From positions 1 through 64,000 of the forward strand of contig JAOHKR010000003.1 of assembly GCA_028101445.1 (NCBI GenBank): 64,000 nucleotides of DNA, given 5' to 3'. Made by a program: the position numbers and the translations under genes. The notes below the pieces were generated by a model. It was given only the letters and a program-made list of their open reading frames with translations, did not search any database and had not been told where the DNA came from. Within the stretch, counting starts at the first letter, position 1, and each line of letters starts with the position of its first letter. This DNA comes from Candidatus Pelagibacter sp. Its GTDB lineage: Bacteria > Pseudomonadota > Alphaproteobacteria > Pelagibacterales > Pelagibacteraceae. Positions 56,213 through 64,000 of the stretch are shown piece by piece.

Positions 56213-56381
56213 ATTAACAACAATTATTGGTTTAGCTTTAGCAGCATCTTTTTTAATTGGATTAGCTACAACACTCACAAGATCATCAATGATTGGTTTT
56301 TTTGATATATTACCTGTTTATATATTAATGATTATTGCAATTGGAATGATGTTTTATGATGCTTTTAGCAATAAAAAATAA
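56205..56381 (+). CDS. 58-residue two-helix membrane protein
   Basis: This small frame starts at ATG 56205, inside the end of the amidase gene (8 bp overlap). It encodes 58 residues: Met-Asn-Lys-Leu then two hydrophobic segments (about 5-22 and 32-52) joined by a TRSSMIGFFD loop, ending FSNKK. It fills the gap between the amidase and the DMT exporter with only 9 bp left over, as a real gene would. I do not recognise a family. Confidence 0.6.
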   Translation: MNKLTTIIGLALAASFLIGLATTLTRSSMIGFFDILPVYILMIIAIGMMFYDAFSNKK

Positions 56382-56390
56382 CTCTTTAAC

Positions 56391-57284
56391 TTGCTAAACA
56401 AAAGCTCACCCTATCTTCCTTATATTTTGCTTTTTGTTCAGCCAATCTTTATGGCTACCAACATAATTGTAGCAAGAGGAGGAGTAGAATACGTGCCTCC
56501 CGTGTCGCTTGCTTTCTGGAGATGGGTTACTGTTTTTCTAATCTTACTACCTTTTTTTTATAAAGAGATTGTTAAAAATAAACAGAGTTTTAATAAAGAA
56601 TTTTGGAAATTATTTTTTTTAGGTTCGATGGGGTGCGGTGTTTGTGGTGCATTTCCTTTTATTGCTGGAATGTCAACAACGATGGCCAATATGGGAATCA
56701 TTTATACCTCTTCACCTATCTTTATAATTATTCTTTCAGTTATGTTTTTTCAAGATAAGATAAATGTATCAAGAATAATTGGTTTGCTTTTATGTTTAAT
56801 TGGAGTTTTAGCAATAATTAGTAAGGGTAAAATTGATTTATTATTAAATTTCAAATTCACATCAGGAGACTTATGGATGATTGGTGCTGCTATAGGATGG
56901 GCTATTTATTCTATCTATCTTTTAAACTGGAAAAGTAACTTTAGTTTAATGGCAAGATTTACATTGATAGCTTTATTTGGAGCTATAACATTATTTCCAT
57001 TTTATATTTTAGAAGAAATTTTTTATTTTAAAACAGTATTTAATAACAATTTCTTTTTTTGGGTATTGTTTGCAGCTATATCACCTGGAATAATAGCCTT
57101 TACACTTTATACAAAAGTTCAAAAATATGTTGGAGCATCTCTTGCTGGATTTACTCTATATATATTTTCAATTTATTCAGCTATTTATGGAATTATAATA
57201 TTTGATGAGGAGCTTTTAAATTTTCATTACTTTGGAGCAATTTTTGTTTTTTCCGGAGTATATTTAGCTAGAAAGATTAAATAA
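56391..57284 (+). CDS. EamA/DMT-family transporter
   Basis: The 297-residue protein has ten membrane helices in two EamA repeats. The first has VPPVSLAFWRWVTVFLILLPFF and NMGIIYTSSPIFIIILSVMFF, and the second has GDLWMIGAAIGWAIYSIYLLNW and SIYSAIYGIIIFDE. Such proteins export amino acids or metabolites; the substrate is unknown. It starts with TTG at 56391; later ATGs would cut the first helix. Its stop overlaps the next ATG by 1 bp. Confidence 0.92.
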   Translation: MLNKSSPYLPYILLFVQPIFMATNIIVARGGVEYVPPVSLAFWRWVTVFLILLPFFYKEIVKNKQSFNKEFWKLFFLGSMGCGVCGAFPFIAGMSTTMANMGIIYTSSPIFIIILSVMFFQDKINVSRIIGLLLCLIGVLAIISKGKIDLLLNFKFTSGDLWMIGAAIGWAIYSIYLLNWKSNFSLMARFTLIALFGAITLFPFYILEEIFYFKTVFNNNFFFWVLFAAISPGIIAFTLYTKVQKYVGASLAGFTLYIFSIYSAIYGIIIFDEELLNFHYFGAIFVFSGVYLARKIK

Positions 57285-58084
57285 TGAAATATTTATACTT
57301 AGCAGTATCATCGGTTGTTCTTGCCTATTTTATAATAATTTTATTTGTTTATTTTTATCAAAGAAACTTGCTTTACCACCCAAGTGAAAATAATTATTTA
57401 AATGACAAAATAACTTTTAATTATGAAGAAATTTTTATAGAAACCGATAAAAAAATTAAATTAAAATCTTGGTTCATAAAAAAAGATCTAGATAAATTTA
57501 AAACTATTTTAATTTTTCATGGCAATGCAGGTAATTTATTTAATAGAGTTTATAAGTTAAACAAACTTAATAAACTGGATGTAAATATTTTATTAATTTC
57601 ATGGAGAGGTTTTAGTGGTAACAAAGGTAAACCAACTGAAAAAAATTTATATCGTGATGCAGATGAATCGGTTAAATGGCTTAATAATCAGGGTGTAATC
57701 AGCAAAAATATAATTCTGTATGGAGAGTCACTAGGAACAGGTGTTGCTACAGAACTAGGAACAAGTAATGCATTTGGTGGCATTATATTAGAGTCTCCGT
57801 TTACATCTATAGCTAATGCAGCAAAGATTTATTATCCATACCTTCCAGTAAGCATTATATTAAAAGACAGGTACGACTCTATCGGTAAGATTAAAAACAT
57901 TAATACTCCAATTTTTATAATGCATGGTAAAATGGATAATATTGTTCCACAACAAATGGGCCTAGAACTTTTTGAAAAAGCTAACAACCCAAAATATAGC
58001 TATTTTCCAGAGGACGATGATCATATGATGAATTATAATAAACAATTGCTGAATGAGATTAAGCTATTCATTAATAAAATTTAA
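57284..58084 (+). CDS. Membrane-anchored alpha/beta hydrolase (BEM46/ABHD13-like)
   Basis: An N-terminal helix (about 5-24) anchors a serine hydrolase. The nucleophile Ser149 is in YGESLGTG, the oxyanion strand is FHGNAGNL, the acid is in HGKMDNIVP and the histidine is in EDDDHMMNY. The arrangement matches BEM46/ABHD13 proteins. The substrate is unknown. It converges with ftsY with a 4 bp overlap. Confidence 0.92.
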   Translation: MKYLYLAVSSVVLAYFIIILFVYFYQRNLLYHPSENNYLNDKITFNYEEIFIETDKKIKLKSWFIKKDLDKFKTILIFHGNAGNLFNRVYKLNKLNKLDVNILLISWRGFSGNKGKPTEKNLYRDADESVKWLNNQGVISKNIILYGESLGTGVATELGTSNAFGGIILESPFTSIANAAKIYYPYLPVSIILKDRYDSIGKIKNINTPIFIMHGKMDNIVPQQMGLELFEKANNPKYSYFPEDDDHMMNYNKQLLNEIKLFINKI

Positions 58085-59013
58085 TTTTCAATACCCAATA
58101 AGGCTTTTGAAAAATATTCAGCATTAAAAGGATGCAAGTCGGTTTCTTTTTCTCCCATCCCAATTGCTACTATTGGTAATCCATATTTTTTACAAATAGC
58201 TAGCACCACACCGCCTTTAGCTGTGCTATCTAGTTTTGTAATTATTAACCCAGTTAGATCATGTATTTTACTAAATTCTTCAACTTGATTCAAAGCGTTT
58301 TGACCAGTTGTTGCGTCTAACACTAAAATTACTTCATTTGGATAAGAGGGATCAATTTTTTTTAAAACGTTTATAATTTTTTTATACTCTTCCATTAAAT
58401 TTTTTTTATTTTGAAGGCGTCCCGCCGTATCAATTAATGCAATATCAATTTGATTTTTTTTTGCGAATTCTGCTGTTTTAAAGGCCACAGAAGCTGGATC
58501 GCTATTTATTTCTGATTTTATAATATCAACCTTAACTTTAGCTGCCCAAACCTGTAACTGGTCAATGGCTGCAGCTCTAAAAGTATCTGCAGCACCAAAT
58601 ACGACTGATCTATTATTGTCCTTAAAGTATTTTCCAAGTTTTCCTATGCTAGTTGTTTTACCAGCACCGTTTACTCCTGAAACTACAATTACAGAAGACT
58701 TTGCATTTCCCATTAAACTTAAATCCTTTTCATATTTAAGAAGATTGATTGCCATTTTATCAGCTATTAATTTTAAAATTTCATTATGATCTTCTATTTT
58801 TTTATCTATTTTAAAATTTTCAAAATCTTTTCTAAGTTCCCTGGCAACATCAACACCTGCATCTGAAGATATAATTAACTCTTCAAACTCTGTGAGTATA
58901 TCTTCATCAATATTTTTCTTTGAAAATATATTTTTAAAACCGTCTGTCAGACCGGAGGAGCTCTTTCCGAGACCTATTTTAAATTTATTAAATAAACTCA
59001 TTTTAGATTTCAA
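58081..59013 (-). CDS. ftsY: Signal recognition particle receptor FtsY
   Basis: FtsY docks the SRP-ribosome complex at the membrane. The NG GTPase has GVNGAGKTTSIGKLG near 112-126, AADTFRAAAIDQL, DTAGRLQNKKNLM and TKLDSTAKGG. At 310 residues it lacks the long acidic A domain of E. coli FtsY; only about 30 residues precede the N domain. It overlaps dapF by 11 bp. Its partner ffh diverges from dapF on the other side. Confidence 0.97.
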   Translation of the reverse strand: MKSKMSLFNKFKIGLGKSSSGLTDGFKNIFSKKNIDEDILTEFEELIISSDAGVDVARELRKDFENFKIDKKIEDHNEILKLIADKMAINLLKYEKDLSLMGNAKSSVIVVSGVNGAGKTTSIGKLGKYFKDNNRSVVFGAADTFRAAAIDQLQVWAAKVKVDIIKSEINSDPASVAFKTAEFAKKNQIDIALIDTAGRLQNKKNLMEEYKKIINVLKKIDPSYPNEVILVLDATTGQNALNQVEEFSKIHDLTGLIITKLDSTAKGGVVLAICKKYGLPIVAIGMGEKETDLHPFNAEYFSKALLGIEN

Positions 59014-59833
59014 GCTTAGTATATTTTATATCTGAAACCGGGCCTCGCATAAAAATATTCAGATCTTTATCTATTTTAAGATTTAAAGTTCCTTCTTTGA
59101 ATTTAATATTAATATCATTTTCTGTTAGTTTTTTAATCGTTGCAGCAACCGCGGTAGCGCAAGCAGCTGTTCCACAAGCCTTTGTTAATCCAGCTCCACG
59201 CTCCCAAACATTAACCGTTATATTGTTTCTGTCGTTTACTTGCGCAAATGTAACATTTGTTCTCTCCGGAAAAAGTTCGTTATTTTCAATTTTAGGACCT
59301 AAAACTTTTAGATCATGTTCAAAGCAATCCTTAACAAAAAAAATTATGTGTGGATTTCCCACATTCAAACAAAAACCATCCATGAATACTTCATCTTCAA
59401 TATTAAGAGTTATATTACTATGGTCTAAATTTTTTGATAAAGGAATTTTATTCCATTCAAATATAGGTTTCCCCATCGCAAGCTCGACTTCAAGATCTCC
59501 AACTATTTTAGCATTAAGTAACCTATTATTTGTTTTTAGTTTGACTTCTTTCGTATCTAAGTCTTTGCCTAATAAATATGCTATACATCTACTGCCATTA
59601 CCACATGCACTAACCTCACCTCCATCTGAATTAAAAATAGTAATTGGAAAAGCTTTATCAACTTCTTTTTCAATAAAGATTATTTGATCAAATCCAATAT
59701 CACGATGAAAAGACTCTAGGTTACCTAAATGAATTATTTTTTCTTTAGATATATTTACAAAATCTTTTCTTCTATCAACAATGACAAATTTGTTGCCCAA
59801 ACCATCCATTTTAAAAGCTTTAATTGTTGGCAT
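59003..59833 (-). CDS. dapF: Diaminopimelate epimerase
   Basis: DapF converts LL- to meso-diaminopimelate for lysine and peptidoglycan. The two catalytic cysteines are visible in NSDGGEVSACGNGSR and GLTKACGTAAC. The start MDGLGNKFVIVD is typical, and the 276-residue length is right. It shares the divergent gap 59834-59998 with ffh. Confidence 0.97.
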   Translation of the reverse strand: MPTIKAFKMDGLGNKFVIVDRRKDFVNISKEKIIHLGNLESFHRDIGFDQIIFIEKEVDKAFPITIFNSDGGEVSACGNGSRCIAYLLGKDLDTKEVKLKTNNRLLNAKIVGDLEVELAMGKPIFEWNKIPLSKNLDHSNITLNIEDEVFMDGFCLNVGNPHIIFFVKDCFEHDLKVLGPKIENNELFPERTNVTFAQVNDRNNITVNVWERGAGLTKACGTAACATAVAATIKKLTENDINIKFKEGTLNLKIDKDLNIFMRGPVSDIKYTKLEI

Positions 59834-59898
59834 AATAATAGATTAGTATAATTATTCGTTGACTTTTAAAACCCCAAATTGTAATTTCCCTTTACTTT

Positions 59899-59998
59899 CC
59901 GCAAATACACATGTCTTTGCGGTGCTCTTTTAAGAAGAGTGTCGACACTAGTCAGCGAAGGTTCGCCCACTAGTGCGATAGGTGTTGGGTGTTTAAAA
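59899..59998 (+). ncRNA. Structured leader of ffh
   Basis: The 100 bases before ffh are unusually G+C-rich and full of dyads. H1: CCGCAAA/TTTGCGG at 59899-59922. H2: GCTCTT/AAGAGT at 59924-59940. H3: CACTAGT/ACTAGTG at 59946-59975, with an inner GCGA/TCGC hairpin at 59955-59966. A GTGTCGACAC palindrome lies at 59939-59948 and competes with H3. The element abuts the ffh start, so it is probably a cis-regulatory leader. I recall a published structured-RNA motif named after ffh in marine alphaproteobacteria; whether this is it was not tested. Confidence 0.62.
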
Positions 59999-61351
59999 AT
60001 GTTTGAAAATTTAACAAATAAATTAGAAAAAATTTTTTCTAAACTTAAAAGTGCTCCTTCCTTAACAGAAGAGCAAGTTGACTCTGGTTTAAAGGAAATT
60101 CGTTTAGCTTTGCTTGAAGCAGATGTTGCATTACCAGTTGTTAAAGACTTTATTTCAAACATAAAACCTAAAGCAATTGGCCAAGAAATAATTAGATCAA
60201 CTTCACCCGGCCAAATGATCGTTAAAATAGTTTACGACGAACTAGTTTCAATTCTGGGGTCTAAAAATGAAGAACTTAACTTTAAAGCTGTTCCTCCCGT
60301 TTCAATATTATTAGTTGGTTTACAAGGATCAGGAAAAACCACATCAGCAGCTAAGCTTGCTAAATTAATAGAAGAAAAATACAAAAAAAAAGTTATGCTT
60401 GTTAGTTTAGACGTTTATCGCCCTGCAGCCCAGGAGCAGTTAAAATTATTAGCTGAAAGCAACGGAATACAAAATTTACCAATTATTGAAAAACAGCAAC
60501 CACTCGATATAACTAAACGAGCACTTAATGCTGCCAACCTTAATGGTTCAGACGTAGTAATTTTTGATACAGCTGGCCGTACACAGATCGATTTACCCAT
60601 GATGTCAGAAATTAAACAGGTTAAAGAAATTACAAACCCAGCAGAAACTATTTTAGTTGCCGACTCTTTAACGGGACAAATTGCAGTTAATGTCGCTAAG
60701 GAATTTGATACAGCTGTAAACTTATCTTCAATTATTCTTACAAGAGTCGATGGTGATGCGAGAGGTGGTGCAGCGCTAAGCATGAAGCATGTTACGGGTA
60801 AGCCAATAAAATATATTGGTGTCGGAGAAAAAATATCTGATTTTGAATTATTTTATCCAGATAGACTCGCTAATCGAATTCTTGGTATGGGAGATGTAGT
60901 AACGCTTGTTGAAAAAGCAGCTCAAGATTTAGGAGAGGAAAAATTAAAAGAAACTGAAGAAGAGTTGAAAAAAGGAATTTTTACAATGGACTCTTATCTT
61001 TCACAGTTAAGACAAATGAAAAAAATGGGAGGCATGGAAGGTGTAATGTCAATGTTACCTGGCGCAAATAAAATGAAAGAAAAAATGGACCAAGCAAATA
61101 TTGATGAAAAAATGCTTATAGAAAATGAGGCACTTATTTTATCTATGACAAAAAAGGAAAAAGAGAATCCAAAAATAATTAGTGGATCTAGAAGAAAAAG
61201 AATCGCAAAAGGCTCAGGTGTAGATGTATCTAAAATAAATAAATTACTCAAACAATTTAAAATGATGTCAGATATGATGAAAAAGATGTCACAAGGAAAA
61301 AAAATTCCATCTGGAATGATCCCAGATGAAATGCTTAATCAACTAAAATGA
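59999..61351 (+). CDS. ffh: Signal recognition particle protein Ffh
   Basis: Ffh binds signal sequences with the SRP RNA. The start at 59999 ([13 protein letters not shown]) is the family start; an upstream extension to 59939 would be translated leader RNA. The 450-residue protein has [41 protein letters not shown] and [10 protein letters not shown]. The methionine-rich M domain ends with [19 protein letters not shown], the SRP-RNA-binding helix. rpsP follows after 10 bp. Confidence 0.97.
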   Translation: MFENLTNKLEKIFSKLKSAPSLTEEQVDSGLKEIRLALLEADVALPVVKDFISNIKPKAIGQEIIRSTSPGQMIVKIVYDELVSILGSKNEELNFKAVPPVSILLVGLQGSGKTTSAAKLAKLIEEKYKKKVMLVSLDVYRPAAQEQLKLLAESNGIQNLPIIEKQQPLDITKRALNAANLNGSDVVIFDTAGRTQIDLPMMSEIKQVKEITNPAETILVADSLTGQIAVNVAKEFDTAVNLSSIILTRVDGDARGGAALSMKHVTGKPIKYIGVGEKISDFELFYPDRLANRILGMGDVVTLVEKAAQDLGEEKLKETEEELKKGIFTMDSYLSQLRQMKKMGGMEGVMSMLPGANKMKEKMDQANIDEKMLIENEALILSMTKKEKENPKIISGSRRKRIAKGSGVDVSKINKLLKQFKMMSDMMKKMSQGKKIPSGMIPDEMLNQLK

Positions 61352-61361
61352 AAGGTATAGA

Positions 61362-61757
61362 ATGTTAAAAATAAGATTATCAATGGGCGGAGTTAGAAAA
61401 AGACCTGTTTATAAAATCGTTATAGCAGACAGTAGATATCCAAGAGACGGAAAATTTATTGAAAAAATTGGTTCTTACAATCCTTTACTTCCAAAAGATA
61501 AGAAGGAAAGAATAAAGGTAGAGGCAGAAAGAGTTAAGTACTGGATGAGCAAAGGTGCCCAACCAACTTTAAGAGTTTCTAGAATATTAGGTGAGGCACA
61601 AATAATGCCAATGCCGAAACCAGGAAACAATCCTCAAAAAGCTGTTCCAAAGAAAGAAAGAAAAAAAGAAGGTGAAGAAGCTAAGGAAGCACCTAAAGCA
61701 GAAGCAAAAAAGGAAGAACCTAAAGCAGAAGCAAAAAAGGAAGAACCTAAAGCTTAA
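61362..61757 (+). CDS. rpsP: 30S ribosomal protein S16 with charged tail
   Basis: S16 is an early small-subunit assembly protein. The first 80 residues are standard: [24 protein letters not shown] and a [19 protein letters not shown] end. A 45-residue tail follows, rich in Lys, Glu, Ala and Pro. It includes two perfect 27 bp DNA repeats encoding KAEAKKEEP. An AAAGG ribosome-binding site precedes the ATG. The next gene is trmD, with rimM missing. Confidence 0.96.
   Translation: MLKIRLSMGGVRKRPVYKIVIADSRYPRDGKFIEKIGSYNPLLPKDKKERIKVEAERVKYWMSKGAQPTLRVSRILGEAQIMPMPKPGNNPQKAVPKKERKKEGEEAKEAPKAEAKKEEPKAEAKKEEPKA
61695..61748 (+). repeat. 27 bp tandem repeat in the rpsP tail
   Basis: Two identical 27 bp units, 61695-61721 and 61722-61748, are followed by the first five bases of a third. 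Each encodes nine residues of the Lys/Glu/Ala/Pro tail of S16. Perfect identity suggests recent duplication by slippage. Confidence 0.92.
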
Positions 61758-61774
61758 CCGTAAGGAAGCAAAAA

Positions 61775-62476
61775 ATGCTGGAAGTAAAAATTTTTACTTT
61801 ATATCCAGATTTATTTCCTGGTCCTCTAGATACGGGGATTTATAAAAAAGCTAAGGAAAATAAAATTTGGGATATTAGAGTCATCAACATAAGAGACTAT
61901 TCAACAGATGGTCGAGGGTCTGTTGATGACACACCATTTGGTGGAGGTAGTGGAATGTTATTAAGACCAGATGTAGTTGCCTCCGCTTTAGATAAAAACA
62001 CTAAATCAGGTGAAAAAATTATCTATCTTTCTCCAAAAGGTAAAAAATTTGATCAAAGTGAAGCAAGATCAATTAGCAAATTAAACAAGCTTAATATTTT
62101 ATGTGGTCATTTCGAAGGGATTGATCAAAGGTTATTGGAGACTAGAAATATAGAAGAATACAGTATCGGTGACTTTATTTTATCAGGAGGTGAAACAGCA
62201 TCTTTTGTTTTTGTAGACGCGCTAATAAGACTTTTGCCAGGTGTATTAGGAAATAAAGAGTCTAACAAAGAAGAAAGCTTTGAAAATTATCTACTGGAGC
62301 ACCCTCAATATACAAAACCTAAAGATTGGGAGGGTAAAAGCCCGCCAGACATACTATTTTCTGGAGATCATGCTAAAATTAAGGGGTGGCGTTTATCTCA
62401 ATCTGAGGCTATAACACGTCGCCAGAGACCCGATCTTTGGAAAAAATATTTAGATAAAAAAAATGAAAAACATTGA
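61775..62476 (+). CDS. trmD: tRNA (guanine37-N1)-methyltransferase
   Basis: TrmD makes m1G37 from S-adenosylmethionine. The trefoil-knot SPOUT fold shows [47 protein letters not shown] and [12 protein letters not shown], with the C-terminal RRQRPDLW. The 233-residue length is usual. An AAGGAA site precedes the ATG. It overlaps rplS by 14 bp. Confidence 0.97.
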   Translation: MLEVKIFTLYPDLFPGPLDTGIYKKAKENKIWDIRVINIRDYSTDGRGSVDDTPFGGGSGMLLRPDVVASALDKNTKSGEKIIYLSPKGKKFDQSEARSISKLNKLNILCGHFEGIDQRLLETRNIEEYSIGDFILSGGETASFVFVDALIRLLPGVLGNKESNKEESFENYLLEHPQYTKPKDWEGKSPPDILFSGDHAKIKGWRLSQSEAITRRQRPDLWKKYLDKKNEKH

Positions 62477-62945
62477 AGATATAAATAAAGCAGCGATACA
62501 AAAAATAATTGCTAATAAAAAAATTACTGATTTTTCACCAGGCGATACGATTAAAGTAGGTGTAAAAATCGTTGAAGGTAAAAGAGAAAGAATTCAATTT
62601 TTTGAAGGAGTTTGCATTGCTAAAAAAAATAGAGATCTTAATTCTTCATTTACTGTTAGGAAAATCTCATTTGGAGAAGGTGTCGAAAGAACTTTTGCTC
62701 TTTATAGTCCAAACGTTGATTCTATCAAAGTTATAAGATCTGGAAAAGTTAGAAGAGCTAAACTTTATTATTTGAGAGACAGAAAAGGTAAGTCAGCGAG
62801 AATAGCAGAAAAGATTAAGAAAAAAATTGGCGTAGATGTATCTGTTAAACCAGTAGAACCAAAAGAAAAAGTAGTTGAGGCAGCAAAACAAGAAGCTTCA
62901 AAGGTCGAAACTAAAGACGACAAATCTGCTAACGAAAAAAAATAA
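62463..62945 (+). CDS. rplS: 50S ribosomal protein L19 with charged tail
   Basis: L19 lies at the subunit interface. The core (about 1-125) has [45 protein letters not shown] and [14 protein letters not shown]. The last 35 residues are a Lys/Glu/Val/Ala tail, like the tail on S16. Its start lies inside trmD. leuC follows after 8 bp. Confidence 0.96.
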   Translation: MKNIEDINKAAIQKIIANKKITDFSPGDTIKVGVKIVEGKRERIQFFEGVCIAKKNRDLNSSFTVRKISFGEGVERTFALYSPNVDSIKVIRSGKVRRAKLYYLRDRKGKSARIAEKIKKKIGVDVSVKPVEPKEKVVEAAKQEASKVETKDDKSANEKK

Positions 62946-62953
62946 AAATTTTA

Positions 62954-64000
62954 ATGCCAAAAACGCTATATGATAAGATATGGGAAAACCATCTTGTCCA
63001 TGAACAAGATGACGGAACTTGTTTGATCTATGTTGACAGACACTTAATTCATGAAGTGACTAGTCCACAAGCATTTGAAGGTTTAAGAATTCAAAAAAGA
63101 AAAGTAAGAAGACCAGAGCTGACGTTAGCTGTGCCAGATCACAATGTCCCCACCACCGATAGATCAAAAGGTATTGATGACGAAGAATCCAAAATTCAAG
63201 TTGATACATTAAGAGAAAACTGTAGAGAATTTGGTGTCGAACTTTTTGATGTTAACGATAAACGACAAGGCATAGTTCATATTATTGGACCAGAACAAGG
63301 TTTTACTCAACCAGGTACAGTAATTGTTTGCGGTGATAGCCACACAGCCACACATGGAGCTTTTGGTGCATTAGCATTTGGTATTGGAACATCTGAGGTA
63401 GAGCATGTTTTAGCTACTCAAACACTTATTCAAAAAAAATCAAAAAATTTTAGAATTAATGTTAATGGAAAATTACCTGCAGGAGTGACTGCTAAAGATG
63501 TAATTTTAAAAATTATAGGAACTATAGGAACTGCAGGTGGAACTGGTTTTGTAATTGAATTTGCTGGCAATGTCATAAAAAATTTAAGCATAGAAGAAAG
63601 AATGACAGTTTGTAACATGACAATAGAAGCTGGAGCTAGAGCCGGATTAATCGCTCCAGACGAAAAGACTTTTAATTATTTTAAAGATAAACCCATGTCT
63701 CCAAAAGGACAAACTTGGGATAAAGCATTAGCTTATTGGAAAACACTATATTCAGATGATGGTTGTAAATTTGATAAAGAGATCAATCTTGACGCTCAGG
63801 AAATTGAACCACTAGTAACCTGGGGAACTTCACCGCAAGATGTTGTACCTATAACAAGTGTAATCCCCGATCCCAGTAAAGAGTCTAATGAAGATAGAAA
63901 AGCTGCAATGGAAAGATCTCTTAATTACATGGGTTTAAAAGCAAATACTAAAATATCAGATATAAAAATAGACAAAGTGTTTATCGGTAGCTGTACCAAC
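62954..64000 (+). CDS. leuC: 3-isopropylmalate dehydratase large subunit LeuC, N-terminal part
   Basis: LeuC with LeuD isomerises 2- to 3-isopropylmalate in leucine synthesis. The window shows 349 codons and then ends, so the gene is cut at the right edge. Visible marks are [60 protein letters not shown] and [14 protein letters not shown]. The final residues, IGSCTN, hold the first cysteine of the 4Fe-4S cluster. rplS-leuC neighbours are frequent in alphaproteobacteria. Confidence 0.96.
   Translation, partial: MPKTLYDKIWENHLVHEQDDGTCLIYVDRHLIHEVTSPQAFEGLRIQKRKVRRPELTLAVPDHNVPTTDRSKGIDDEESKIQVDTLRENCREFGVELFDVNDKRQGIVHIIGPEQGFTQPGTVIVCGDSHTATHGAFGALAFGIGTSEVEHVLATQTLIQKKSKNFRINVNGKLPAGVTAKDVILKIIGTIGTAGGTGFVIEFAGNVIKNLSIEERMTVCNMTIEAGARAGLIAPDEKTFNYFKDKPMSPKGQTWDKALAYWKTLYSDDGCKFDKEINLDAQEIEPLVTWGTSPQDVVPITSVIPDPSKESNEDRKAAMERSLNYMGLKANTKISDIKIDKVFIGSCTN

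Noticed and set aside
59097..59687. 196-codon frame antisense to dapF
   Set aside because: It mirrors dapF fully, with no ribosome-binding site or recognisable domain; it is a shadow of the coding strand.
59939..59998. N-terminal extension of Ffh by 20 codons
   Set aside because: The extension translates hairpin sequence, starts at a rare codon and is unlike any Ffh N-terminus; the ATG at 59999 gives the family start.
59899..59998. SRP RNA (4.5S) gene before ffh
   Set aside because: The conserved apical motif with a GGAA loop and its AGCAG partner is absent.
1..64000. Mobile elements, prophage, toxin-antitoxin or defence genes
   Set aside because: I saw no transposase, integrase, terminal inverted repeats, CRISPR repeats or restriction genes; gene order looks like undisturbed housekeeping sequence.

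Overview
The window is a gene-dense, AT-rich stretch of an alphaproteobacterial chromosome. It most resembles a streamlined marine SAR11 (Pelagibacterales) genome. Support for this comes from lysine-, isoleucine- and asparagine-rich proteins, spacers of a few bases or small overlaps between most genes, no mobile elements, CRISPR arrays or phage genes, and typical alphaproteobacterial neighbourhoods (hisBHAFE beside hslVU; secB, timA, dnaQ, coaE, aroE and hemE in a row; glcDEF with a TRAP transporter). The lineage call is inference from content and style; no 16S gene is present.

Layout. 1-2909: start of a UbiH-type hydroxylase, then ftsK and lolA. 2906-6737 (minus): GNAT, hinT and hisE-F-A-H-B. 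6840-8757: hslVU. 8752-9767 (minus): Smr protein and Tim44-like protein. 9813-10632: fxsA, secB. 10626-13666 (minus): dnaQ, coaE, aroE, hemE. 13667-13937: the longest non-coding gap, a good candidate for the chromosome origin, because genes diverge from it, hemE flanks it and a TTATAAACA repeat recurs in it. 13938-18104: ppsR, maf, hemH, hemJ, rho. Then a Lon-N protein, tRNA-Gly(GCC), a pterin dehydratase, purH, a heparinase-like protein and rpe.

23185-28675 holds an acetate module: a large VC_2705-type Na+/solute symporter, its DUF4212 small subunit and an acetyl-CoA synthetase with a strange lysine-rich repeat head. 28688-38973 holds housekeeping genes (EVE protein, tsaD, hemCD, MscS channel, YggT, folD, psiE-like, argG, IalB-like, aldo/keto reductase, BI-1 protein, DUF2794, yciB). 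39044-43653 is hspQ followed by the cytochrome c maturation genes ccmCDEFGH; the gap before ccmC folds into two adjacent hairpins.

43699-56212 is a 2-hydroxy/2-oxo acid region: an outer-membrane deacylase-like protein, an FMN 2-hydroxy acid oxidase, an aminotransferase, glycolate oxidase glcDEF, a glyoxylate/hydroxypyruvate reductase-like enzyme, a TakP-like TRAP transporter and an amidase. Together these could import small hydroxy or keto acids, oxidise glycolate to glyoxylate and aminate or reduce the products. 56205-59833 has a 58-residue membrane protein, a DMT exporter, an alpha/beta hydrolase, ftsY and dapF. 59999-64000 is ffh, rpsP, trmD, rplS (without rimM) and the start of leuC. A compact, relatively GC-rich set of hairpins lies before ffh.

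The best leads for something less described are the twin-hairpin RNA before ccmC, the ffh leader, the candidate origin repeats, the repeat-bearing lysine-rich head of Acs, the EF-hand-like loop in the acetate-type symporter, and promoters whose spacing predicts leaderless or nearly leaderless mRNAs.
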